Source: Colwellia sp. C1TZA3 (GTDB lineage: Bacteria; Pseudomonadota; Gammaproteobacteria; Enterobacterales; Alteromonadaceae). Taken from it: a DNA stretch of 64,000 bases. Made by a program: the position numbers and the translations under genes. The stretch is taken from NCBI RefSeq assembly GCF_007954265.1, contig NZ_VOLS01000011.1, positions 29,189 through 93,188 on the forward strand, written 5' to 3'. Positions 38,711 through 48,076 of the stretch are shown here, one piece after another. The notes beneath the pieces are model-generated. The model searched no databases, had not been told where the DNA came from, and saw only the letters and a program-made list of their open reading frames with translations. The first letter of the stretch is position 1. The number at the start of each line of letters is the position of its first letter.

Positions 38711-39403
38711 TTATAAATTAATTATTACTTGGTTAATAGCGTTAACTTGCCCTTGCACTACGCGACCAGACTTCCTATTTCGCACCGATATTATTTCGCC
38801 TAAACTACCGTCATTTAAGGCAATGCCAAAAGATTTAATTTCAAAAACTTCTGACTTAGCAATAATATTCACCGGTTCGCCTTTACAGACAAAACAAGTG
38901 TTTTTATTGGTAATAGCACTACCTTGGGACAAGTTTCTTTTTGTGCGAGCACCAATCACAATTTTTGGATCGGTAAGCACTGTGCCCCGTATCTGTGCGT
39001 TATCTTTAAAGATAATCTCGATATTGGTGTTACTGAGCAAAGTGCCTTTGTTTATTCGCATTTGCGTGACCAATACCGGTACAATTGTGTGAATTTTTAC
39101 GGGGATATACAACTGCCAAGATTCTTTGTCAGGACAAACAATTTTAACATTTACGTTTCTACCGATATGCTTTTCAGGTATATTTGCCGCTAATGGCAAT
39201 AAACAAGGCTGTAAGGTAATTCGGGGATCTATCTCAGAAACTTCAATCCTCAGTTTTCCTCGAGCAGGTAAACTGACATTATCTTCAACATAGGATTTGA
39301 TGAAGTTATAGAGATAATCACGATCGAATGTCATGGCCGAACTAGCGCTAATACTGGCGAAATAAATAAGGGTGATTGTTACTACTATCTTTAATTTGTT
39401 CAT
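38711..39403 (-). CDS. flgA: Flagellar P-ring assembly chaperone FlgA
   Basis: A periplasmic chaperone for FlgI polymerisation into the P ring. The 230-residue precursor has a signal peptide (cleavage near SSAM, about 24), a CPDKESW segment, and the C-terminal SAF/FlgA domain with RINKGTLLSNTNIEI, PKIVIGARTKRNLSQGSAI and GEPVNIIAKS. It is the first gene before flgM-flgN on the minus strand and divergent from cheV; I found no sigma-54 or sigma-28 site for it. Confidence 0.95.
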   Translation of the reverse strand: MNKLKIVVTITLIYFASISASSAMTFDRDYLYNFIKSYVEDNVSLPARGKLRIEVSEIDPRITLQPCLLPLAANIPEKHIGRNVNVKIVCPDKESWQLYIPVKIHTIVPVLVTQMRINKGTLLSNTNIEIIFKDNAQIRGTVLTDPKIVIGARTKRNLSQGSAITNKNTCFVCKGEPVNIIAKSEVFEIKSFGIALNDGSLGEIISVRNRKSGRVVQGQVNAINQVIINL

Positions 39404-39590
39404 AAGTTATATCTGACTGCTAGGGAAATAAAAATACACGTCCAAACTTAATTAAGTTTAACGCAATACAATTTAGCACGAATAACGTCAAAATATTTAC
39501 GTTGTCGGTGCAATGGTCGTGGTTTAAACAATAAAACAATCAAGAATCGTGCCTTTGTTATATTTTCATCGGCATAGAAAAGAGGTTTTC

Positions 39591-40526
39591 ATGGCAAGTA
39601 TATTAGACACAGTTAATCAGCGTACCCAATTAGTGGGCCAGAACCGACTGGAGTTGTTGTTATTTAAACTCATTGGTAAACAGCGTTTTGGTATCAACGT
39701 ATTTAAAGTGCGTGAAGTTATGCCATGTCCTAGGTTGACGGTATTACCTAAGCAAAATAAATTTGTTAAAGGTGTGGCTCATATTCGTGGCCAAACCATT
39801 TCGGTTATTGATCTGAGTAAAGCCACGGGTGGTCCGGCAATTGTGCAAACAGAAAGCAGTTTTGTCATTATTTCTGAGTACAACCGAACTGTGCAGGGCT
39901 TTCTTGTTGCCGGTGTAGAACGCATTGTAACCTTGAGCTGGAAAGACATTATGCCACCGCCAGAAGGTGCGGGAAAGTTAAGTTACCTTACGGCTGTGAC
40001 CAAAATTGACGATGAACTCGTATCGATTCTTGATGTTGAAAAAATTCTTAATGAAATTAATCCCATTTCAACAGAATTAAGTGAAGGCGTCGCTGATGCA
40101 AGCGTTGGAGAGAGCATTGGTGAACGAGTGATTATGATCGCTGATGACTCAACTGTGGCACGAAATCAAGTTAAACGTGCTCTTGAACCTTTGGGTTTAA
40201 CCATGCTGTTAGCAAAAAATGGTCAAGAAGCTCTGGATCAATTACAGGAAATTTCTGAAGGGTGTCAAGATAGTATCACTGAAAAAGTCGCTTTGTTGAT
40301 TTCTGATATTGAAATGCCAGTAATGGACGGTTACACCTTAACGGCAGAAATTAAGCAAAATGATCGCATGAAAGCTATGCCGGTTATTTTGCATACGTCA
40401 CTCAGTGGTGTTTTTAATAATGCCATGGTGGAGAAAGTAGGGGCTGAAGATTTTATTCCTAAATTTCATCCTGACGAGTTAGCAACGGCGGTTAAAAAGT
40501 GGTTGAAGCATGATGACATTGCTTAA
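39591..40526 (+). CDS. cheV: Chemotaxis coupling/response-regulator protein CheV
   Basis: CheV combines a CheW-like coupling domain (about 15-165) with a receiver domain (about 180-305). The receiver has an acidic pocket (IADDS), the phosphoacceptor aspartate in LLISDIEMPVMDGYTL and a conserved lysine in FIPKFHPDE. I use ATG 39591 with AGAGG upstream rather than the 14-codon longer frame. It couples receptors to CheA and may dampen signalling. cheR follows 39 bp later, the usual pair ahead of flgB. Confidence 0.95.
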   Translation: MASILDTVNQRTQLVGQNRLELLLFKLIGKQRFGINVFKVREVMPCPRLTVLPKQNKFVKGVAHIRGQTISVIDLSKATGGPAIVQTESSFVIISEYNRTVQGFLVAGVERIVTLSWKDIMPPPEGAGKLSYLTAVTKIDDELVSILDVEKILNEINPISTELSEGVADASVGESIGERVIMIADDSTVARNQVKRALEPLGLTMLLAKNGQEALDQLQEISEGCQDSITEKVALLISDIEMPVMDGYTLTAEIKQNDRMKAMPVILHTSLSGVFNNAMVEKVGAEDFIPKFHPDELATAVKKWLKHDDIA

Positions 40527-40565
40527 TCTTGGTTTACAGTGTTTCAATAAGGTGGACTACAGCTA

Positions 40566-41396
40566 GTGTTAACTAAACAACTTGATGATAAAAGTTATTA
40601 TCAATTTAGAATGTTTCTAGAGCAACAATGCGGCATTGTCTTAGGTGAAAGCAAGCAGTACCTGGTGAAAAGTCGCCTGGTACCCCTGATGGCAAAATTT
40701 GAGGTTGCGTCTTTGTCTGAACTGGTCGCGCAAACACTCAACCCGGTTAAACGACAATTGCGCGCGGCAGTAATTGATGCCATGACCACAAATGAAACAC
40801 TCTGGTTTCGAGACGGTTATCCTTTTGAATTATTGAAAAAAAATTTACTGCCAAGATTTAAAGGCCAGCGAGCACCCTTAAAAATTTGGTCAGCAGCAAG
40901 TTCATCAGGACAAGAGCCGTATTCAATTGCTATGGCGGTTTATGAGTTTCAACAAAGCAACCCGGGCGCATTTCCTGGCGGTGTTCAAATTATTGGCACT
41001 GATATTTCTAACACCATGTTAGATCATTGCAAGCATGCTCATTATGACAGTTTAGCTTTATCACGGGGCTTATCTTTAGAGCGGCAACGACTGTTCTTTG
41101 AAAGTAGTGGTAATGGCATGCTAAAGGTGAAAGACGTGATTAAAAAAATGGTCAATTTTCGCCAACTTAACTTGTTAAATAGTTATAGTTTAATGGGACG
41201 TTTTGATTTGATTTTCTGTCGTAACGTCTTGATTTACTTCGCTCCTGAGCTAAAGTCAAAAATAATTTCTCAAATATACAGCAGCTTGAATAAAGACGGT
41301 TATTTATTTCTTGGTGCCTCAGAATCCCTATCTGGTATTAGCCAAAATTTTAATATGATCCGCTGTAATCCTGGTATTGTTTACCAAAAAAAATAA
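40566..41396 (+). CDS. cheR: Chemotaxis protein methyltransferase CheR
   Basis: CheR methylates glutamates on chemoreceptors using SAM. The 276-residue protein has an N-terminal helical domain, TTNETLWFRDGYPF around 79-92, the SAM-binding motif WSAASSSGQEPYSIAM around 109-124, and the C-terminal DLIFCRNVLIYF motif. The start is GTG 40566, with AAGGTGG about 11 bp upstream. It is followed by a hairpin that may terminate cheV-cheR transcripts before flgB. Confidence 0.95.
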   Translation: MLTKQLDDKSYYQFRMFLEQQCGIVLGESKQYLVKSRLVPLMAKFEVASLSELVAQTLNPVKRQLRAAVIDAMTTNETLWFRDGYPFELLKKNLLPRFKGQRAPLKIWSAASSSGQEPYSIAMAVYEFQQSNPGAFPGGVQIIGTDISNTMLDHCKHAHYDSLALSRGLSLERQRLFFESSGNGMLKVKDVIKKMVNFRQLNLLNSYSLMGRFDLIFCRNVLIYFAPELKSKIISQIYSSLNKDGYLFLGASESLSGISQNFNMIRCNPGIVYQKK

Positions 41397-41411
41397 CCTT
41401 TTTTATCACTT

Positions 41412-41427
41412 TGGCATAAATATTGAA
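41412..41427 (+). promoter_or_regulatory. Sigma-54-like promoter for flgBCDE
   Basis: TGGCATAAATATTGAA: the -24 TGGCAT is a full match and the -12 TTGAA departs at one core base (GA for GC). It predicts transcription starting around 41437-41439, inside the following hairpin. Confidence 0.55.
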
Positions 41428-41430
41428 TAA

Positions 41431-41460
41431 ATACCTCCATTCTTCTGGAGGTATTTTTTT
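41431..41460 (+). terminator. Terminator-like hairpin overlapping the flgB ribosome binding site
   Basis: Perfect 9-bp stem ATACCTCCA / TGGAGGTAT with a 6-nt loop (41440-41445) and seven T (41454-41460) ending immediately at the flgB ATG. The 3' arm contains GGAGG (41447-41451), the only good Shine-Dalgarno for flgB. It should both end cheV-cheR read-through and mask the ribosome site in any transcript that contains the full stem. Confidence 0.75.
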
Positions 41461-41859
41461 ATGGCTATTAGTTTTGATAAAGCATTCGGCATTCACCCGC
41501 AAGGTTTACAGTTGCGCGCTCAACGCGCTGAACTTATTGCCAGTAATATTGCCAATGCTGATACACCAGGCTACAAAGCCAAAGGTATGGATTTTAAAAC
41601 TGCATTAGCACAAGCCGCCTCAAAACAACAAACCGGTATGACTCGCACCAACGACAAACATTTTGATGTCCGTATGCAGCTTAATAACGGTGTTGGTTTT
41701 CGCATACCTGATCAAGCCGATACCGGTGACGGTAACAGCGTAGATGTACAAGTGGAACGAAACTTGTATCTAGAAAACTCTATGGAATATCAAGCAAGTC
41801 TGCAATTTCTTAATAGTAAAATTAAAGGCTTGAAAAAAGCAATCACTGGAGGGCAATAA
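41461..41859 (+). CDS. flgB: Flagellar proximal rod protein FlgB
   Basis: FlgB builds the part of the rod nearest the export gate. The 132-residue protein has the rod/hook N-terminal motif ELIASNIANADTPGYKAKG (about 23-41) and the C-terminal helix that stacks in the rod (NLYLENSMEYQASLQFL). It is first in flgBCDE; the ATG lies directly after a T-run of a hairpin. flgC follows after 2 bp. Confidence 0.96.
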   Translation: MAISFDKAFGIHPQGLQLRAQRAELIASNIANADTPGYKAKGMDFKTALAQAASKQQTGMTRTNDKHFDVRMQLNNGVGFRIPDQADTGDGNSVDVQVERNLYLENSMEYQASLQFLNSKIKGLKKAITGGQ

Positions 41860-41861
41860 TA

Positions 41862-42281
41862 ATGAGCCTATTTAATGTATTTTCTATTTCTGGTTCAGGC
41901 ATGAGCGCACAATCGGTACGCTTAAATACCACTGCTAGTAATATTGCTAATGCTGATAGTGTCAGCAGTAGTGTCGACAAAACATATCGTGCCCGCCATC
42001 CAGTTTTTGCCGCTGAGATGCAAAAAGCTGCCGGTGGACAAAATGAGTCGGTAGGCGTGCAAGTGCTAGGTGTTGTTGAAAGCAATAAGCCACTGAATGT
42101 TGAATACGCCCCTGACCATCCCATGGCCGATGGCGAGGGTTACATTTACAAGCCGAACGTTAACGTTATTGAAGAAATGACTAACATGATTTCAGCTTCT
42201 CGTTCATACCAAACCAATGTGCAATTAGCGGAGTCAGCAAAAAACATGCTGAATAAAACGTTAACGCTTGGTCAACGCTAA
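41862..42281 (+). CDS. flgC: Flagellar rod protein FlgC
   Basis: A rod subunit of 139 residues. The N-terminal SAQSVRLNTTASNIANADSV motif and the C-terminal VNVIEEMTNMISASRSYQTN motif are the two halves of the rod coiled coil. It is translated almost end to end with flgB and followed by flgD after 18 bp. Confidence 0.97.
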   Translation: MSLFNVFSISGSGMSAQSVRLNTTASNIANADSVSSSVDKTYRARHPVFAAEMQKAAGGQNESVGVQVLGVVESNKPLNVEYAPDHPMADGEGYIYKPNVNVIEEMTNMISASRSYQTNVQLAESAKNMLNKTLTLGQR

Positions 42282-42299
42282 GGTTAAATAGGACTTATC

Positions 42300-42989
42300 A
42301 TGGAAACAGTATCTGGCTCTAGCCCATTAGATAATATTCGTTGGCAACAAGAGAATTCAACTCCTGAGACTGACGACGCACGCGGTATGCTAACGCAGGA
42401 AGATTTTTTCGCGTTGCTCACCCAAGAGCTTTCAAATCAGGACCCAACTAAACCGGTTGAAAACAATGAGATGATATCTCAGATGACCGCATTTTCTACC
42501 ACTGATGGCGTAACAAAGTTAAACGATCAATTTTCCAGTTTTGCTGCTTCAATGTCGTCTAGTCAAGCCCTGCAAGCATCATCGCTGGTTGGTCGCAGTG
42601 TTTTAGTTGAAGATAACGTCTTTGGTATGGAAGAAGGTCAAGCGGTAAAAGGCAAGCTAGTGACTGACCAAGCGGCAAGTAATGTCAATATCTACGTAGA
42701 AAATGTTGCTGGGGAAGTTATTCAAACCGTGCCAGTGGGTAACGTAGCCGCAGGTGAATCCACCTTTACTTGGGACGGCAAAGATAGCAATGGCGAACCT
42801 GCACCAGAAGGGGCTTATCGTTTTCGTGTTGCCGGCTTAGTCGATGGTAATGCATCAGAATTACAAGCGATGACTTATCGTAAAGTAGACAGTGTCACTT
42901 TGGCTGGCAACGGCGGAAGTATTTTATTAAACCTTAACGGTGGTAGCACCATGAAACTTGCCGACGTAGTAGAAGTTTCTCAAGGTTAA
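42300..42989 (+). CDS. flgD: Flagellar hook assembly/capping protein FlgD
   Basis: FlgD caps the growing hook and is needed for FlgE polymerisation. The 229-residue protein has the N-terminal QEDFFALLTQELSNQDPTKP motif (about 31-50), a FlgD immunoglobulin-like domain (about 85-200, with TFTWDGKDSNGEPAPEGAYR), and a beta-rich tail. It lies between flgC and flgE, as expected. Confidence 0.97.
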   Translation: METVSGSSPLDNIRWQQENSTPETDDARGMLTQEDFFALLTQELSNQDPTKPVENNEMISQMTAFSTTDGVTKLNDQFSSFAASMSSSQALQASSLVGRSVLVEDNVFGMEEGQAVKGKLVTDQAASNVNIYVENVAGEVIQTVPVGNVAAGESTFTWDGKDSNGEPAPEGAYRFRVAGLVDGNASELQAMTYRKVDSVTLAGNGGSILLNLNGGSTMKLADVVEVSQG

Positions 42990-43018
42990 TTAAACAGTTT
43001 TTTGTATGAGGTCAAATT

Positions 43019-44422
43019 ATGTCATTTAATATAGCATTGAGCGGATTAAACGCAGCTCAGAAAGATTTAGATATTACATCCAACAACATTGCCAATGTTA
43101 ACACCACTGGCTTTAAAGAATCACGTGCAGAGTTTGTTGACGTTTATGCAGCTTCACTTTTATCAGCGGGTAAAACTAAAGTGGGTGACGGTGTTTTGAC
43201 GGCTGACGCGGCGCAACAATTTTCACAAGGTAGCATTAAATTTACCAATAATGCTTTAGATTTGGCGATTACGGGTAACGGATTTTTTGCCACAGTACCC
43301 GATGTTGGTAGTTTAGAAACCTCATATACCCGAGCGGGTCAGTTTAAACTGAACCAAGAGAACTTTATTGTTAACTCGCAAGGTGGACACTTATTAGGCT
43401 TTCCGGTTAATGCCGACGGTACATCGTCTTCAGTAAGTTTAAGTACTGCTGAGCCTATTCGTATTCCAACCGCTTCAGGTGCGCCAGAGAAAACCTCAGA
43501 GGTTGATGTGCGAATGAATTTACCGGCAGGTGATCCTTATATTTTATCAGCGCCAGGAAATTTTGACCCAAGTGATCCATCAACATTTAATCATTCAACA
43601 TCAACAACGATATTTGATTCATTTGGTGACAGTCATATTATGACTTATTACTTTGTCAAAGATAACCCAACTACAAATCCCAATCAGTGGATGATGTTTA
43701 CCGCTGTTGATGGTGAAATGGTTGATTTAGAGGCTGATGCTGCACAGAACAACCCTATTGCCGGGTCAGCGTCTGGACCGTTATCCGAGCGCATATTACC
43801 AGCACCCTATGATGGCACAGAGACTGGTGTTGTTGGTGCGAGGTTAACATTTAATTCATCAGGTGATCTTACTGGCTTGGTGCCAAGCTTAGCTGAGGGT
43901 GGACTGAATACTCGTGCACTGGGCGCGGTATTCTCAAATGGCGCAGATCCTACTCAGGCGATTAGTGTTAATTTTAATTTAGATACCTTAGGTCCTAATT
44001 TAAATACACCAACGCAGTTTGCTTCCAACTTTGAAGTAACCTCTTTACAACAAGATGGACTAGCCGTTGGTCGACTAACCGGCATTGATATCGGCGGTGA
44101 TGGCTTGGTAAAAGCAATATACAGTAATGGTACTTCAGAGCCGTTATCACGTATTGCAATGGTAAATTTTGCTAACGAACAGGGCTTAAAGCAACTTGGC
44201 AGTACCGGCTGGAAAGAAAGTATTACCTCTGGAGAAGCGCTAGCGGGTGAAGCGGGCGCAGGTACCTTTGGTTCGATAAGCTCTTCAGCATTAGAGCAAT
44301 CTAATGTTAATTTAACCTCTGAGTTAATTGACTTAATTTCGGCTCAACGAAACTTCCAAGCTAACTCTCGAGCACTTGAAGTTGATAATCAGTTAAACCA
44401 AACGATTTTACAAATTCGTTAA
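43019..44422 (+). CDS. flgE: Flagellar hook protein FlgE
   Basis: FlgE polymerises into the hook, the universal joint of the flagellum. The 467-residue protein has the N-terminal ALSGLNAAQKDLDITSNNIA motif, internal D1/D2 domains (FlgE-like beta regions around 170-350) and the C-terminal SNVNLTSELIDLISAQRNFQ motif. It ends at a strong terminator, so flgBCDE is a closed unit here, and a 1.8 kb repeat array separates it from flgF. Confidence 0.97.
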   Translation: MSFNIALSGLNAAQKDLDITSNNIANVNTTGFKESRAEFVDVYAASLLSAGKTKVGDGVLTADAAQQFSQGSIKFTNNALDLAITGNGFFATVPDVGSLETSYTRAGQFKLNQENFIVNSQGGHLLGFPVNADGTSSSVSLSTAEPIRIPTASGAPEKTSEVDVRMNLPAGDPYILSAPGNFDPSDPSTFNHSTSTTIFDSFGDSHIMTYYFVKDNPTTNPNQWMMFTAVDGEMVDLEADAAQNNPIAGSASGPLSERILPAPYDGTETGVVGARLTFNSSGDLTGLVPSLAEGGLNTRALGAVFSNGADPTQAISVNFNLDTLGPNLNTPTQFASNFEVTSLQQDGLAVGRLTGIDIGGDGLVKAIYSNGTSEPLSRIAMVNFANEQGLKQLGSTGWKESITSGEALAGEAGAGTFGSISSSALEQSNVNLTSELIDLISAQRNFQANSRALEVDNQLNQTILQIR

Positions 44423-44503
44423 CCTCAATAGCGGATAATTAATATTAACCAATAAATTAATTGATTATGGTTAAGCGATAATTATTTCGACCAATGAGTT
44501 ATA

Positions 44504-44540
44504 AAAGCCAGATAATCATAAATGAATATCTGGCTTTTTT
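44504..44540 (+). terminator. Terminator after flgE
   Basis: Stem AAAGCCAGATA / TATCTGGCTTT with a 12-nt loop and a T-run, about 80 bp past the flgE stop. Confidence 0.85.
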
Positions 44541-44576
44541 ATGCCCAGACCTTTTTTTCCACTAGGTTATACCAAG

Positions 44577-46345
44577 TTCGCTGCAGGGTTGACGGACTGA
44601 AGTCCGACCGACAAAAAAATCGCCGAAGGCTACATTATTCCTTGTAGCTTTATGTAGCTTGGTGTTGATTCTGTGTAGGCTTTATGTAAGTTGGACTTTA
44701 GTCCATCAGGTTTTAACTACAGCAGTTATTTTAAAGATAAACCGCTATTATTTTATGTGTCTGTCTGGTCTTCGAACATCAGCTTTTTTGTTCGCTACAA
44801 GGTTGACGGACTGAAGTCCGACCGACAAAAAATCGCCCAAGGCTACACTATTCCTTGTAGCTTTATGTAGCTTGGTGTTGATTCTGTTTAGGCTTTATGT
44901 AAGTTGGACTTTAGTTCATCAGGTTTTAACTACAGCAGTTAGATTAAAGATAAACCGCTATTATTTTATGTGCCTGTCTGGTCTTCGAACATCAGCTTGT
45001 TTGTTCGCTGCAGGGTTGACGGACTGAAGTCCGACCGACAAAAAATCGCCCAAGGCTACACTATTCCTTGTAGCTTTATGTAGCTTTATGTAGCTTGGTG
45101 TTGATTCTGTTTAGGCTTTATGTAAGTTGGACTTTAGTCCATCAGGTTTTAACTACAGCAGTTAGTTTAAAGATAAACCGCTATTATTTTATGTGCCTGT
45201 CTGGTCTTCGAACATCAGCTTGTTTGTTCACTGCAGGGTTGACGGACTGAAGTCCGACCTACAAAAAATCGCCCAAGGCTAAACTATTCCTTGTAGCTTT
45301 ATGTAGCTTGGTGTTGATTCTGTGTAGGCTTTATGTAAGTTGGACTTTAGTCCATCAGGTTTTAACTACAGCAGTTAGTTTAAAGATAAACCGCTATTAT
45401 TTTATGTGTCTGTCTGGTCTTCGAACATCAGCTTTTTTGTTCGCTGCAAGGTTGACGGACTGAAGTCCGACCGACAAAAAATCGCCCAAGGCTACACTAT
45501 TCCTTGTAGCTTTATGTAGCTTTATGTAGCTTTATGTAGCTTGGTGTTGATTCTGTTTAGGCTTTATGTAAGTTGGACTTTAGTTCATCAGGTTTTAACT
45601 ACAGCAGTTAGATTAAAGATAAACCGCTATTATTTTATGTGCCTGTCTGGTCTTCGAACATCAGCTTGTTTGTTCGCTGCAGGGCTGACGGACTGAAGTC
45701 CGACCTACAAAAAATCGCCCAAGGCTACACTATTCCTTGTAGCTTTATGTAGCTTTATGTAGCTTGGTGTTGATTCTGTGTAGGCTTTATGTAAGTTGGA
45801 CTTTAGTCCATCAGGTTTTAACTACAGCAGTTATTTTAAAGATAAACCGCTATTATTTTATGTGTCTGTCTGGTCTTCGAACATCAGCTTTTTTGTTCGC
45901 TACAGGGCTGACGGACTGAAGTCCGACCGACAAAAAAATCGCCCAAGGCTACACTATTCCTTGTAGCTTTATGTAGCTTTATGTTGCTTGGTGTTGATTC
46001 TGTGTAGGCTTTATGTAAGTTGGACTTTAGTCCATCAGGTTTTAACTACAGCAGTTAGATTAAAGATAAACCGCTATTATTTTATGTGTCTGTCTGGTCT
46101 TCAAACATCAGCTTTTTTTTTCGCTGCAGGGTTGACGGACTGAAGTCCGACCGACAAAAAATCGCCCAAGGCTACATTATTCCCTGTAGGCTTTATGTAA
46201 GTTGGACTTTAGTCCATCAGGTTTTAAATACAGCAGTTAGTTTAAAGATAAACCGCTATTATTTTATGTGTCTGTCTGGTCTTCGAACATCAGCTTTTTT
46301 GTTCGCTACAGGGCTGACGGACTGAAGTCTGACCGACAAAAAATT
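44577..46345. repeat. Tandem array of eight REPIN-like units between flgE and flgF
   Basis: The core GACGGACTGAAGTCC recurs at 44591, 44805, 45018, 45241, 45454, 45687, 45910, 46134 and 46316, giving eight units of 214, 213, 223, 213, 233, 223, 224 and 182 bp plus a partial ninth. Each unit holds a palindromic core (GGACTGAAGTCC) and, about 110 bp later, a related core in opposite orientation (TGGACTTTAGTCCA). Unit length varies in 10-bp steps because TTTATGTAGC occurs one, two or three times. No gene is present; one long frame across 46086-46325 is an artefact. There are no unique spacers, so it is not CRISPR. Confidence 0.93.
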
Positions 46346-46449
46346 ATAATTAATGTCATTAAAAATGGCTTATCAACAGTAAAATTAAAAGCTATAGATT
46401 AAAACGCTAATGTCATTAGTCTGCACCTTATTACCGCTTCATAATTTTC

Positions 46450-46465
46450 TGGCACTTTATTTGCA
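46450..46465 (+). promoter_or_regulatory. Sigma-54 promoter for flgF-flgL
   Basis: TGGCACTTTATTTGCA matches the -24/-12 consensus perfectly, 41 bp before the flgF start and about 105 bp after the repeat array. Confidence 0.85.
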
Positions 46466-46505
46466 ACAGTTTCACTATTATTAATATTATTGAGTGAAGT
46501 TCATT

Positions 46506-47249
46506 ATGGATAAGATGCTGTATATCGCCATGAGTGGCGCGAAACAAAACATGCAAGCCTTATCAGTGAATGCTAACAACCTCGCTAATGCCAAAACTAC
46601 GGGCTTTAAAGCTGATTTAGCTAATGCTAGATCGATGCAAGCTTTTGGTGAAGGCATGCCTTCTCGGGTATTTTCAATGACCGAACGAGCAGGCCAAAAC
46701 TTTGACAGTGGTGCTTTATTGACCACAGGTCGTGATCTTGATATTGCCATTCAAGGCCAAGGCTGGCTAACGGTACAAACTAAAGAGGGTGGTGAAGCCT
46801 ATACCCGTAATGGTCAATTGAAATTGAATGATAACGGGGCACTTGAAACCTCAAGAGGTGACATAGTGGTTGGCGACCGTGGACCTATTTTCTTACCTTT
46901 GCCGGTGAGTAATATCAATATCACGGCTGATGGCACCATCATGGTTCAGCCTGAAGGAGCGCCAAGCTCTGCTCAAGAAGAAGTGGGTAGAATTAAATTT
47001 GTTAACCCAGATAGTCGCTTGCTAGAAAAAGGCAGTGATGGCTTATTTCGTCGTCAAGACGGCAACAATGAACCGGCCGATGTCAGTGTAAAAGTGGCGA
47101 GTGGGGCATTAGAGTCCAGTAACGTAAACCCTATTAGTGAAATGACCGATATGATCGCGCTGCAGCGTCAATTTGAAATGCAGTTAAAAATGATGAAAAC
47201 CGCAGAAGAAATTGATGCGAGTGCCGCTTCATTATTAAAAGCGTTTTAA
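46506..47249 (+). CDS. flgF: Flagellar basal-body rod protein FlgF
   Basis: A proximal rod subunit. I use ATG 46506 (MDKMLYIAMSG), which matches the family start; an in-frame GTG lies 12 bp earlier. The 247-residue protein contains NANNLANAKTTGFKADL near 23-39, a central beta domain with SRNGQ-like AYTRNGQLKLNDNG, and the C-terminal SSNVNPISEMTDMIALQRQF motif. It is first in flgFGHIJ(KL), with its own sigma-54 promoter. Confidence 0.96.
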   Translation: MDKMLYIAMSGAKQNMQALSVNANNLANAKTTGFKADLANARSMQAFGEGMPSRVFSMTERAGQNFDSGALLTTGRDLDIAIQGQGWLTVQTKEGGEAYTRNGQLKLNDNGALETSRGDIVVGDRGPIFLPLPVSNINITADGTIMVQPEGAPSSAQEEVGRIKFVNPDSRLLEKGSDGLFRRQDGNNEPADVSVKVASGALESSNVNPISEMTDMIALQRQFEMQLKMMKTAEEIDASAASLLKAF

Positions 47250-47271
47250 ATAAAATTTTTTGAGGTGATGT

Positions 47272-48060
47272 ATGAACCCAGCATTATGGATTAGTAAAAC
47301 AGGCTTAGACGCGCAAACTAAAGAGATTGCGGTTATTTCTAACAACCTGGCCAACGCCAGTACCATTGGTTTTAAAAAGAGTCGAGCAGTATTTGAAGAC
47401 CTACTTTATCAAAATATTAACCAGCCCGGTGGGCGTTCAGCACAAGACACCGAAATGCCGTCAGGGTTAATGTTAGGTGCGGGTACCAAAGTGGTGGCCA
47501 CACAAAAAATTCATACCCAAGGTGACATGCTTAATACCGATAATTCGTTGGATATGATGATCCAAGGTGAAGGTATGTTTGAAATCTTAATGCCCGACGG
47601 CTCTTCTGCTTATTCGCGTAATGGCCAATTTACCATGAACGATGAAGGCAGCATAGTAACCCCAGGCGCGGGTTATTTAATGCAACCGCAAATAACCGTA
47701 CCAGAAGATGCTTTGAGTATTATTGTTTCGCAAGACGGTGAAGTCTCTGTCACCTTGCAAGGGCAAGCTGAACCCGCAGTGGTTGGACAAATTAATACCG
47801 TTAACTTTGTCAACCCAACGGGGTTACAACCGATTGGGCAAAACTTATATATTGAAACAGCGGTAAGTGGTGCGCCACAAGAGGGTGTTCCGGGTTTAGA
47901 AGGTTACGGCATGATAGTGCAAGGTGCGTTAGAAACCTCAAATGTTAATACCACCGAAGAGCTAGTTAACCTGATTGAAAGCCAACGAGTTTATGAAATG
48001 AACTCGAAAGTAATTTCGGCGGTTGACGAAATGCTTAGCTACATTAATCAGCAATTATAA
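47272..48060 (+). CDS. flgG: Flagellar distal rod protein FlgG
   Basis: FlgG forms the distal rod joining the hook. The 262-residue length is typical. Motifs: ISNNLANASTIGFKKSRAVF near 23-42, the FlgG-specific extension QPGGRSAQDTEMPSGLMLGAG near 52-72, AYSRNGQFTMNDEG, and the C-terminal SNVNTTEELVNLIESQRVYE. It is 22 bp after flgF and 16 bp before flgH. Confidence 0.97.
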   Translation: MNPALWISKTGLDAQTKEIAVISNNLANASTIGFKKSRAVFEDLLYQNINQPGGRSAQDTEMPSGLMLGAGTKVVATQKIHTQGDMLNTDNSLDMMIQGEGMFEILMPDGSSAYSRNGQFTMNDEGSIVTPGAGYLMQPQITVPEDALSIIVSQDGEVSVTLQGQAEPAVVGQINTVNFVNPTGLQPIGQNLYIETAVSGAPQEGVPGLEGYGMIVQGALETSNVNTTEELVNLIESQRVYEMNSKVISAVDEMLSYINQQL

Positions 48061-48076
48061 CGTTGAGGAACCTATC

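Noticed and set aside
46086..46325. 79-codon open frame
   Set aside because: It lies wholly inside the tandem repeat array and has no ribosome site or protein-like composition.
44577..46345. CRISPR array
   Set aside because: Repeat units are over 200 bp, repeats are contiguous with no unique spacers, and no cas genes are present.
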